NCBI GenBank assembly: GCA_021286925.1
Contig: JAJTBL010000061.1
Coordinates: 1-8,556, forward strand
DNA: 8,556 nucleotides
Source of the DNA: Spirochaetia bacterium
GTDB taxonomy: Bacteria; Spirochaetota; Spirochaetia; Treponematales; Rectinemataceae
Direction of reading: 5' to 3'
Positions 1 to 6,519 of this stretch are shown here, piece after piece (within the stretch, counting starts at the first letter, position 1; each line of letters starts with the position of its first letter). The position numbers were made by a program, and so were the translations under genes. Under the pieces are notes generated by a model that was not told where the DNA came from, did no database searches, and saw nothing but the letters and a program-made list of their open reading frames with translations.

Positions 1-802
1 CCTTGGTCGCTGCCGGCAGTGCTTTGATGCTTTCAAATTCTTTAACTTTTTGGAGCTTGAATTGCATGGAAGCCTGAACTTTTTTCAGGGCGCTTTCATC
101 CGGATCGACAACCAGCAATCCTTTATCACCATCGACAATAACCTTTGTACCCATTTTGAGATCATTCATGAAGGGGCCGAGGCCAAGAACCGCTGGAATT
201 TCAAAGGCGCGGGCGAGGATTGCCGCATGGCTTGTCCTGCCTCCGGCTTCTGTCGCAATACCTTTGACATGACGCCGCGCCATGCCAACCATATCGGAAG
301 GCAAGAGATCATGGGCCACAATGATGACATCATCCTGCAAATCCGCGAGGTTGATTCTTTCCCGCTTCAAGAGATGCCCGAGCAAACGCCGGGTTACATC
401 ATGAACATCGGATACTCGCTCCTGCATATACGGGTCATTGGAGGCAGAAAGCTGGTCAACCATCTCTCTCGCCAGTGCAAAAACGATGCTTTCGACATTC
501 ATCAAGGTGCTGTACAGATCGTGCTTCACTCGTTCGGCAACATCCGGATCGCCCAGCATGAGCAGATGCGCATCAAAAATCGCAGCCTGGCTTTCGCCGG
601 CTTCTTTAAAAGCACGGTCACGAAGCAGTTCGACTTCCTTTTTAGCAGCTGAAACAGCATTGCTGAAACGCTCCAGCTCCGCTTCAACCGTTTCGCTCGA
701 GATGGGATATGTCGGTACGTTATCCGTCACTTCATCATAAAAAAGGAAGGCAAAACCTGAAGCCATGCCTGGCGACGCGGCGATTCCATGAATTTCTCTC
801 AT
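1..802 (-). CDS. ptsI: PTS Enzyme I (phosphoenolpyruvate-protein phosphotransferase), N-terminal part, cut by window edge
   Basis: Enzyme I takes phosphate from phosphoenolpyruvate onto a histidine and passes it to HPr, the first cytoplasmic step of the PTS. I translated 267 codons from the ATG at 802-800; the frame is still open at base 1. The N-terminus (MREIHGIAASPGMASG) matches the usual Enzyme I opening. Residues 30-150 fit the helical HPr-binding region. The phosphohistidine motif GGRTSHAAILAR lies at residues 187-198, with active-site His192, close to E. coli His189. The swivelling domain continues to about residue 235 (KVIVDGDKGLLVV). The PEP-binding TIM barrel would lie beyond the left edge. 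There is no N-terminal GAF domain, so ptsI fits better than ptsP. In a spirochaete it could serve regulation rather than sugar uptake; that is inference. No Shine-Dalgarno precedes the ATG (see the promoter entry). Confidence 0.95.
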   Translation of the reverse strand, partial: MREIHGIAASPGMASGFAFLFYDEVTDNVPTYPISSETVEAELERFSNAVSAAKKEVELLRDRAFKEAGESQAAIFDAHLLMLGDPDVAERVKHDLYSTLMNVESIVFALAREMVDQLSASNDPYMQERVSDVHDVTRRLLGHLLKRERINLADLQDDVIIVAHDLLPSDMVGMARRHVKGIATEAGGRTSHAAILARAFEIPAVLGLGPFMNDLKMGTKVIVDGDKGLLVVDPDESALKKVQASMQFKLQKVKEFESIKALPAATK

Positions 803-810
803 ATCGGATA

Positions 811-839
811 ACTGTAGCAGATAATTGTATAATCGTCAA
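811..839 (-). promoter_or_regulatory. Predicted sigma-70-type promoter of ptsI, possibly giving a leaderless mRNA
   Basis: On the minus strand TTGACG (839-834) is followed after exactly 17 bases by TACAGT (816-811), preceded by TGC, which makes an extended -10. Counting seven bases downstream puts +1 near 804, an A, only two bases before the ATG at 802. There is no purine-rich ribosome site between -10 and ATG. A second possible -10, TACAAT at 829-824, lacks a good -35; even from there the leader would be about 14 nt without a Shine-Dalgarno. The promoter sits in the 85-nt gap after the M23 gene, so ptsI can be expressed independently of it. Confidence 0.5.
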
Positions 840-887
840 ATAAGGCGGAAAGAGCACGGACCTCAGGTTTGCAGAAAAATGCTCAAT

Positions 888-1826
888 TTACGGGAGCACA
901 TTGGCAGGATTGACCGCTTTCCCGTTTTTAAAGATGGTAAAATGCACATGCGGCCCGGTGCTGTAGCCTGTATTACCCGACAAAGCTATGCGCGAGCCCT
1001 TGGTAACATATTGCCCTTCTTGTACAAGGATTGAAGAGGTATGAGCGTACAAGGTCTTCCAGCCGCCTGCGTGCGATAAAATCACAAATTTTCCCATTAT
1101 TGGCGAATATCCGGTCTCAACGACCGTGCCCTCCATAGCAGCTCCAATCGGCGTGCCTGTCGGCACACCAATATCAATGCCATTGTGAAGCGAATTCCTG
1201 CCTGAAAAAGGATCTCTTCGCCAGCCAAACCACGATGTTATGATACCACGAACCGGCCATTTGAAGAGATCGCCTGAAATCTCGCGCAGTTGAGCTTTGG
1301 GAAGCTTGGCGTCAGGAAGAAACAGCACTTTTTCGGAAGAAAAATCTGTTTTCAGAAGATTGTTCGCTTCAATCAGCTTATCTTCGGAAATTTCGAATTT
1401 TTTAGCGATAGCAGCAACGGTTTCGCCGGTTTTAGCGGTATAAACAATACCGGACATATTTGGAAGCTTCAGCAGCTGCCCAGGCTTGAGGCCTTTCGCT
1501 GACTGAATACCATTGACGCTGATAATGGTATCGGTTGTCAAATCGTTGGAATCAGCGATACCGGAAATTGTATCACCTTTCTGCACCTGATAGACCGTAT
1601 AAAACAATCCCTGGCTCGCATTGTCCTCTTCTGGGCCTATGGTTTCCGAAGCTTTTCCTTCCATATCGATACTGCCTTTGGCGAATTCGGGACCAGGCTG
1701 GGGACGGAAACTGGAACCAAGCAGGGTGATGAGACAGACTAAGGCAAAGAGCGTGCGTTTCAGTGTCGAACCGCTTGCGAAAAGCAGAATTATTTCATTT
1801 TGCCAATGGCTTCGGTTCCGTCTCAC
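888..1826 (-). CDS. LysM-LysM-M23 family metallopeptidase (peptidoglycan DD-endopeptidase or NlpD/EnvC-like)
   Basis: Predicted zinc endopeptidase, or amidase activator, acting on peptidoglycan in the periplasm (312 aa). A basic N-terminus and hydrophobic stretch at residues 24-38 form a signal peptide or anchor; no lipobox cysteine is visible. LysM domains lie at about 77-121 (YQVQKGDTISGIA) and 128-171 (YTAKTGETVAAIA). The M23 domain spans about 188-312. Its metal and catalytic residues are intact: His214 and Asp218 (HNGIDIG), His262 (YAH), His293 and His295 (HVHF). That predicts a true enzyme rather than a degenerate activator, although NlpD-like roles cannot be excluded. The start is GTG at 1826-1824, supported by AGGGGAG at 1837-1831 four bases upstream; an ATG one register away is followed at once by TGA. 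A CTG at codon 22 would give a shorter, more classical signal peptide but lacks a ribosome site. Stop is TAA at 890-888. Confidence 0.93.
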   Translation of the reverse strand: MRRNRSHWQNEIILLFASGSTLKRTLFALVCLITLLGSSFRPQPGPEFAKGSIDMEGKASETIGPEEDNASQGLFYTVYQVQKGDTISGIADSNDLTTDTIISVNGIQSAKGLKPGQLLKLPNMSGIVYTAKTGETVAAIAKKFEISEDKLIEANNLLKTDFSSEKVLFLPDAKLPKAQLREISGDLFKWPVRGIITSWFGWRRDPFSGRNSLHNGIDIGVPTGTPIGAAMEGTVVETGYSPIMGKFVILSHAGGWKTLYAHTSSILVQEGQYVTKGSRIALSGNTGYSTGPHVHFTIFKNGKAVNPANVLP

Positions 1827-1855
1827 ATCGCTCCCCTGAAAAAAGTTTCTCGCGC

Positions 1856-1884
1856 ATTATAGTGATTTGCACCATGGAATGCAA
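1856..1884 (-). promoter_or_regulatory. Predicted promoter of the M23 peptidase gene
   Basis: On the minus strand a perfect TATAAT (1861-1856) lies 17 bases after TTGCAT (1884-1879), a 3/6 match to the -35 consensus. The predicted start near 1849 gives a leader of about 23 nt, which contains the AGGGGAG ribosome site (1837-1831) for the GTG start. The -35 and spacer coincide with an inverted repeat, listed separately. Confidence 0.6.
1867..1884. promoter_or_regulatory. Inverted repeat TTGCA-N8-TGCAA over the M23 promoter, possible operator
   Basis: TTGCA at 1867-1871 and TGCAA at 1880-1884 form a perfect 5-bp inverted repeat with an 8-bp centre. It covers the -35 box and most of the spacer of the M23 promoter, the usual position of a repressor site. 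The left arm, extended to TTGCACCA (1867-1874), recurs at 1908-1915. No regulator gene is visible nearby, so the role as an operator is inferred. Confidence 0.3.
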
Positions 1885-1915
1885 GGAAAATTTTTCAACC
1901 CTGAAAATTGCACCA
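1867..1915 (+). repeat. Direct repeat of TTGCACCA, two copies 41 bp apart
   Basis: TTGCACCA occurs at 1867-1874 and 1908-1915, in the divergent region between the M23 and PEGA genes. The start-to-start distance of 41 bp is close to four helical turns, so both copies would face the same side of the DNA. An 8-bp match can arise by chance; its position makes it worth noting. Confidence 0.3.
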
Positions 1916-2002
1916 GAAGAAAGGGCAAAAAACGAGCAGAAGGAAAAAGCCGGCCCCGGTCTGCCTTGCGTAACCATGACGCCTCATATATGCTTTTATA
2001 TC

Positions 2003-3655
2003 ATGAACTTCCTGAAAAAACCACTTTTTCGCACTTTTTTTGCTTTCATTGTGCTTTTTCTCACAGCCGGTATCTGTTCAGCGCTGGAGCTCAAGACCGA
2101 CAATTACACTATCACGACTGAAGCAGTCTCAAGCCCTGGATTTGCGCTGGTCAGCATCAAGTCCGATGTCAGCGATACCCTCATTCAGATTGATAATGTG
2201 CCCATAGGGATGAGTCCATGGAGCGGCAAACTCACTCCTGGGAATCATGTCATCAATCTTTCTGCTCCGGATCATTATAACCTGCAGTTTCTCCTGACAT
2301 GTCAGGAAAACACGAAATATACGATATCGTGCACGCTTGACCCTTTTACAGGATTTCTGGATATCACCATCAGCCCTGAAGACGCTGAGCTCTACCTGGA
2401 TGGCGCCAAGATTACTGATCATTTTCGGGAAGTACCGGTTGGATACCATACGATTTCTGCGAGAAAATTCGGTTTTGATGAAAAATCATTGAAAGTCCTG
2501 GTGCTGCGGGGAAAAGTCAGCCGGGTTGCCCTGGTGTTGGCATCATCTTCTTTCAGTGTGAGGGATTTCAGGCTGAGCAGGATTCTGTTCAATCCCGGCA
2601 ACCGCGGGCTTTTCGGCACCACGACCCTCGCCTTTACAGTCACAGCACCAGGCTATGGCAGAATCGAAATCAGGGATTCCGCGGGAAACCTGATTTTCCA
2701 GTACACGCTCCTTTTGTTTACAACCTGGGCTCAGTCGTTTTCCTGGAACGGCGAAACCGAGACTGGGCCCGCACCGGACGGAACCTATACAGCCCGCCTT
2801 TTGCTCTGGCCGGAAAAAAAGCCAGAATTATCAGCCGTGCAGAGCGGTCAAGCCGCTCAATCTGCCCAGGCTTCAGCCGCTTCGAGCGCTCAATCCCCCC
2901 TGACACCTGGTGAACTCAAGCAGATAGAATCTTCGGAACAGGCATCGATTGTGCAGGAAATCAGCTTCCGGATTGACCGGAGCCAGATTATTGCACCAGC
3001 CGGCTATGAAAACGCAAGGACAGGGCTGGCTTTTATTTCGAGTCCGTCAATGCAGGAATTGCCGGTTTTCGGGCTGGATATTGGCGGCATAATCGGATAT
3101 GGCGCCGCTTCCGCCAGCGCAGGAGTCGGGCTCTCTGGCGGCATCCGGCTGGGGAGCAGTGCCGCTCTGGGCTTTGCGGGCTCCTTCTTTGGAAACGGCG
3201 ACGCTGGTCTGTCGGCTTCGCTGAACGGGGCTGTGCTGAAAAGCCCAAACTGGGATGCCGCCGTCTCGGCGCGTTATGAAATTGCCGATTTCAGCAATTC
3301 CGGCGGGATCATATCGAACAATCTCGAATTGACTATCCCGCTCGCGCTTAAAACCGGAGCCGTGCGCTTTGGGCTGGAACCGGGAATTCGGCTTAACCTG
3401 GATGACGCTTCGATAGCGCCGCAGACGGGCGCCGGCCTCTGGTACCGGTCGCCTTCGCTGTTTGCCGGGTTTTCCGCCCAGCAAGTCTTTGCGCCGGGAG
3501 GCATCGCCAGCGACACAAACCCTCTCAGCTTGGCCATTGATGCTAAGTATATGCTGAATCGAGTGCCGCTAACCCTGGGGCTGAGGCTTTCCGCCGCCAT
3601 GACTCCAGAGTTGGCAAGGCTCCAAGCCTTTCTTGGCATGGGGTTTGCTTTTTAA
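2003..3655 (+). CDS. PEGA-domain envelope protein with FlgD-like Ig domain and probable C-terminal outer-membrane beta-barrel
   Basis: A 550-aa protein of unknown specific function, predicted to sit in the cell envelope. A signal peptide covers residues 1-27 (basic NFLKKPLFR, hydrophobic core, likely cut after CSA). Two PEGA-like modules follow at about 48-112 (IQIDNVPIGMSP, LTPGNHVINLSAP) and 118-180 (AELYLDGAKI, VPVGYHTISARK). An Ig-like domain of FlgD type lies at about 205-268, with the signature WNGETETGPAPDGTYTARL. A Ser/Ala/Gln-rich linker (276-298) leads to about 200 residues of alternating, glycine-rich strands ending in GMGFAF; a terminal Phe is typical of barrel proteins inserted by the Bam machinery. 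ATG 2003 is chosen because it starts the signal peptide exactly; the frame is open upstream to 1763, but that extension has no such features. No Shine-Dalgarno precedes 2003. DUF362 begins 27 nt downstream, so co-transcription is possible. Confidence 0.82.
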   Translation: MNFLKKPLFRTFFAFIVLFLTAGICSALELKTDNYTITTEAVSSPGFALVSIKSDVSDTLIQIDNVPIGMSPWSGKLTPGNHVINLSAPDHYNLQFLLTCQENTKYTISCTLDPFTGFLDITISPEDAELYLDGAKITDHFREVPVGYHTISARKFGFDEKSLKVLVLRGKVSRVALVLASSSFSVRDFRLSRILFNPGNRGLFGTTTLAFTVTAPGYGRIEIRDSAGNLIFQYTLLLFTTWAQSFSWNGETETGPAPDGTYTARLLLWPEKKPELSAVQSGQAAQSAQASAASSAQSPLTPGELKQIESSEQASIVQEISFRIDRSQIIAPAGYENARTGLAFISSPSMQELPVFGLDIGGIIGYGAASASAGVGLSGGIRLGSSAALGFAGSFFGNGDAGLSASLNGAVLKSPNWDAAVSARYEIADFSNSGGIISNNLELTIPLALKTGAVRFGLEPGIRLNLDDASIAPQTGAGLWYRSPSLFAGFSAQQVFAPGGIASDTNPLSLAIDAKYMLNRVPLTLGLRLSAAMTPELARLQAFLGMGFAF

Positions 3656-3682
3656 TCCAACCAACTGCCGTATGAGGAAACT

Positions 3683-4849
3683 ATGAGTACAGACGCCTTT
3701 GATGTATCGATAGAACGATGTCCGGCCTATCAGCAGGATTCCGTTGAACGAGCGATTGCGAGCGCCGCTGAAAAAGCGGGCTTCCCCTCAATTGATGGGA
3801 AAACCATTCTGGTAAAGCCGAACATTCTGAACGCCTCGGCCCCTGAAAAAGCAGTGACGACTCATCCTGTTTTTCTCGCTGCCATCCTGCGGTTTTTGCG
3901 GGAAAAGGGAGCGGGCAGGATTATCGTCGGAGACTCCCCGGGATTTCAGCCAGGAAGCAGTGCCGGCAAGACCGCCGGGCTGTATCAGGTTGCTCTTGAC
4001 GTGAACGCTGAATGGAATGAATTTAAGCAGGGGAGCTTGCATCAGGCTCCTGCTGGCAAGCTGGTCAAGAGTTTCGTGCTGGCTGATGTGCTGGAAACCT
4101 GCGACATGGTGGTCAATCTTCCCAAACTGAAAACCCATCGGCTGATGAACTACACCGGCGCTATGAAGAACCTATTCGGCCTTATTCCGGGACTCGCCAA
4201 AAGCGCCATGCATCTGCGCTATCCGGACAAAGAGCAGTTCGGGACAATGCTGGTGGATCTTGCCCTTTCGGTCGTTCCGACCTTTACCTTCATGGATGCG
4301 ATTGTCGCGATGGAAGGCGAAGGCCCGGGCAACGGGACACCGTATCCGCTGGGGCTGGTACTCGCATCGGCAAGCATGCCGCTTATCGATTGGACTGCGG
4401 CCAGCATTATCGGCTACAAGCCAGAGAAAATCCCCTACCTTGCGGACGCGATGCAGAGAATCGGGAAAAATCCCGAAAATCCGGAGTATTCCTGCGGTCC
4501 GGAGAGTGTACAGACTGTCCGCGCAGAGAATTTCAAGCTTCTTCCGTATGAAATGGCACATCCGTCTGCCCTCAAGGCTTTGCCGGGCTTTTTGCAGAAG
4601 CTGGCAGTATCGGCAACCATGCGGCGGCCCATTTTTCACGAAAAAAAGTGCATTGGGTGCTCTGCATGTGTTAAAATATGTCCAGGGAAGGCATTGGTTC
4701 TGGATAGAAAGGCATCTGGAATCAACAAAATCCTCATCGATGATGCCGCCTGCATTACGTGCTTCTGCTGTCATGAAGTCTGTCCGGTCAATGCCATCTC
4801 GGCGGGAAAGGTCCTGCACCGCCCAAGGAGGGACAGAAAACTGCCATGA
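3683..4849 (+). CDS. DUF362 domain protein with C-terminal two-cluster [4Fe-4S] ferredoxin domain
   Basis: A 388-aa cytoplasmic iron-sulfur protein of the DUF362 family; the family's reaction is not established. The DUF362 part spans about residues 8-300, with conserved blocks ILVKPN (42-47), TTHP (59-62), GDSPG (83-87), LPKLKTH (146-152) and YTGAMKNLFGLIPG (157-170). The ferredoxin part has two CxxCxxCxxxCP motifs: Cys323, 326, 329, 333 and Cys357, 360, 363, 367, which should bind two [4Fe-4S] clusters. An extra Cys362 lies within the second motif. There is no signal peptide. The start is supported by GAGG at 3674-3677, five bases before ATG. Its stop overlaps the fumarase start (ATGA at 4846-4849), so the two are probably translated in coupled fashion. 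An electron-transfer or Fe-S related role beside an Fe-S fumarase is inference from context. Confidence 0.9.
   Translation: MSTDAFDVSIERCPAYQQDSVERAIASAAEKAGFPSIDGKTILVKPNILNASAPEKAVTTHPVFLAAILRFLREKGAGRIIVGDSPGFQPGSSAGKTAGLYQVALDVNAEWNEFKQGSLHQAPAGKLVKSFVLADVLETCDMVVNLPKLKTHRLMNYTGAMKNLFGLIPGLAKSAMHLRYPDKEQFGTMLVDLALSVVPTFTFMDAIVAMEGEGPGNGTPYPLGLVLASASMPLIDWTAASIIGYKPEKIPYLADAMQRIGKNPENPEYSCGPESVQTVRAENFKLLPYEMAHPSALKALPGFLQKLAVSATMRRPIFHEKKCIGCSACVKICPGKALVLDRKASGINKILIDDAACITCFCCHEVCPVNAISAGKVLHRPRRDRKLP
4826..4832 (+). promoter_or_regulatory. Strong but distant ribosome-binding site of the fumarase gene
   Basis: AGGAGGG at 4826-4832, inside the end of the DUF362 gene, is a near-perfect anti-16S match but lies 13 bases before ATG 4846, longer than the usual 5-9. 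No in-frame ATG, GTG or TTG sits at the ideal distance, and the start at 4846 is fixed by the 4-nt overlap with the upstream stop. Coupled termination and re-initiation probably helps this start. Confidence 0.55.
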
Positions 4850-6516
4850 GCCAATTCAATTTGCATGAATTTCTCGATTTCGGTTCTCTTGAAGACTATG
4901 AACGGCTGGATTTTCCAGCCCCGGAAAAGCACGACGGCCGGCTCCTGCCTGATCCTGCCGTCCTGCGGGAGCTTGCGAACCGGGCTTTTACCGAGATTGC
5001 GTACCGGTATCCGCGCGGGCACCTGGAAAAACTGGCGAAAATATTAAAGGATAAGGCCGCGGCTGAGGCGGAAAAGTTCGTGGCGGCAAGTCTTCTGAGA
5101 AATGCTGCCATCGCTGCGGAAGGGTTCTACCCCATGTGCCAGGACACCGGGACCGCGCTCATCTATGCCTGGCGGGGCAGCGGACTCAGCGGCGGAGCCG
5201 CAGATGAAGCGGCATGGCTGGCAGCAGGCGCTTCAGCAGCATACACGCGCAATTTATTGCGGCTCTCTCAACTCGGGCCGCTCACCATGCTTGAAGAAAA
5301 AAACACTCAAGACAACCTGCCGGCGGGTGTCGATATTCGATCCGTACCGGGAAATGAATACCGCTTCCTTTTTGCGGCGAAAGGCGGCGGTTCGACATCG
5401 CGCCTCTCGCTGAGCATGGAATCGCCTTCGATCTTGAAAGAGGAGCGGCTGAAAGCCGTTGTTGCAGAACGAATTAAAAAACTGGGCGCGGCGGGCTGTC
5501 CGCCTTATACAATCGGCATGGTTCTGGGCGGCACCTCACCATCGCAAACCATGTACGCACTCGAGCTGGCGGTGTACGGTCTGCTCGACAAACTTCCAAC
5601 CGTGGAAATGGAACGGACAGCCGCAATCTTTGCCGATTTGCTCCCGGACGGAAAAACTCCCGGGGAAACCAAAGCATCCGCTCAGCATGGTTTTCTGCCC
5701 GGAACGGGTATTCGTTCAATTGAATGGGAAGAGATCCTCTATGAGTTGGGAGTTCAGACGGGCATTGGCGCTCAGTGGGGCGGACGGCACCTCGCCCTAG
5801 AAACCAGAGCAATCCGCTTTTCCCGGCATGCAGCCAATCTGCCGCTGGCTATCGGGATTTCCTGTTCGGCACATCGGAAAGCGCGGGCAGTCATGAACGA
5901 ACAGGGATGGTTCCTGGAAAAACTCGAATCCGATCCTGCCCGATTCCTCCCAGCCTCGATGGAAGTATTGCCCGGCGCTGTTGAAATCGATCTCGACACA
6001 GCACAGGAAAAGTGGCTTGAAAAACTGCGCTCCCTCGCATCAGGAACTCCCGTCCTTCTTTCCGGTACCGTCACGATTGCCCGCGACGCGGCACACGCGC
6101 GCCTCGAAACCATGGTAAAAAGCGGCGTCCCGATTCCTCATTATTTTAGAGAGCATCCGATTTTCTATGCCGGCCCGACAGAACCGCTTCCTGGCATACC
6201 ATCAGGCTCTTTCGGCCCTACAACTGCTAGCAGAATGGACAGCTACCTGGATTTTTTCATGGAGAAGGGCGCGTCCCTGGTAACAATCGCGAAAGGCAAC
6301 CGCAGCGAGGAGGCTCAGCATGCCATACGGAAGGCGCGCGGCGTCTACCTTGCCGCAATCGGCGGCGCAGCTGCGCTCACAGCCCGCGAGCATGTCCGTG
6401 AATCACGGATTGTGGATTTCGCCGACCTCGGCATGGAAGCAGTAAGGCTTGTTCGACTCGAACGGCTGCCGGTCATGGTAGTGATTGACGCTTCCGGACG
6501 CTCTCTTTATGCTTGA
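4846..6516 (+). CDS. fumA: Class I iron-sulfur fumarate hydratase, single-chain (FumA/FumB type)
   Basis: Catalyses reversible hydration of fumarate to L-malate in the cytoplasm using an oxygen-labile [4Fe-4S] cluster. The 556-aa length and motif order match the fused alpha-beta class I enzyme (E. coli FumA is 548 aa). Predicted cluster ligands are Cys98 (MCQDTG), Cys218 (GCPPY) and Cys340 (ISCSA). Other expected active-site elements are Asp100, His328 (RFSRHAA), Arg413 (ARDAAHAR), the GPTTASRMD block (457-465, with Thr459 and Arg463) and Lys484 (AKGNRS). The alpha part covers about 40-370 and the beta part about 400-553. Compared with E. coli FumA recalled from memory, residues about 252-307 contain roughly 28 extra residues, and the motif after Cys340 reads SCSAH instead of SCSAD. 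Tartrate dehydratase or mesaconase activity remains possible in this superfamily. The 5' end overlaps DUF362 by 4 nt and an MFS gene starts 3 nt downstream. Confidence 0.93.
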   Translation: MSQFNLHEFLDFGSLEDYERLDFPAPEKHDGRLLPDPAVLRELANRAFTEIAYRYPRGHLEKLAKILKDKAAAEAEKFVAASLLRNAAIAAEGFYPMCQDTGTALIYAWRGSGLSGGAADEAAWLAAGASAAYTRNLLRLSQLGPLTMLEEKNTQDNLPAGVDIRSVPGNEYRFLFAAKGGGSTSRLSLSMESPSILKEERLKAVVAERIKKLGAAGCPPYTIGMVLGGTSPSQTMYALELAVYGLLDKLPTVEMERTAAIFADLLPDGKTPGETKASAQHGFLPGTGIRSIEWEEILYELGVQTGIGAQWGGRHLALETRAIRFSRHAANLPLAIGISCSAHRKARAVMNEQGWFLEKLESDPARFLPASMEVLPGAVEIDLDTAQEKWLEKLRSLASGTPVLLSGTVTIARDAAHARLETMVKSGVPIPHYFREHPIFYAGPTEPLPGIPSGSFGPTTASRMDSYLDFFMEKGASLVTIAKGNRSEEAQHAIRKARGVYLAAIGGAAALTAREHVRESRIVDFADLGMEAVRLVRLERLPVMVVIDASGRSLYA

Positions 6517-6519
6517 TTC

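Larger units (their letters stand above)
1827..2002. other. Divergent intergenic region between M23 peptidase and PEGA protein genes
   Basis: The reading frame of the PEGA gene stays open back to an ATG at 1763, but I treat this stretch as noncoding. It holds the M23 promoter, an inverted repeat, a short direct repeat and an AT-rich patch (1985-2002) just before the PEGA start. A weak plus-strand promoter may exist there (CTTGCG at 1965-1970, 16-base spacer, TATATG at 1987-1992). If real, it would start transcription only a few bases before ATG 2003. No terminator or small RNA is obvious. Confidence 0.4.

Noticed and set aside
50..652. 200-residue plus-strand reading frame opposite ptsI
   Set aside because: It is antisense to a clearly conserved Enzyme I sequence and resembles no known protein.
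852..884. Possible terminator after the M23 gene (GAGCA/TGCTC arms followed by TTTCC)
   Set aside because: The stem is only 5 bp, the loop is over 20 nt and the T-run is short, so it does not qualify as an intrinsic terminator.
1763..2002. N-terminal extension of the PEGA protein by 80 codons
   Set aside because: The frame is open, but it overlaps the 5' end of the M23 gene and its promoter. The extension has no recognisable domain or ribosome site, and it would bury the signal peptide that begins exactly at ATG 2003.
2852..2900. Repetitive Ser/Ala/Gln coding stretch in the PEGA gene as a possible DNA repeat
   Set aside because: The codons vary and there is no exact nucleotide repeat unit; it is a low-complexity protein linker.
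3047..3639. Minus-strand frames of 121 and 145 residues opposite the PEGA protein C-terminus
   Set aside because: They are rich in Arg/Pro/Ser as expected for antisense of a GC-rich gene, and show no domain or start signal.
4172..4819. 215-residue minus-strand reading frame opposite DUF362
   Set aside because: The opposite strand encodes intact DUF362 and ferredoxin motifs; this frame has no ribosome site, and its composition looks like an antisense shadow.
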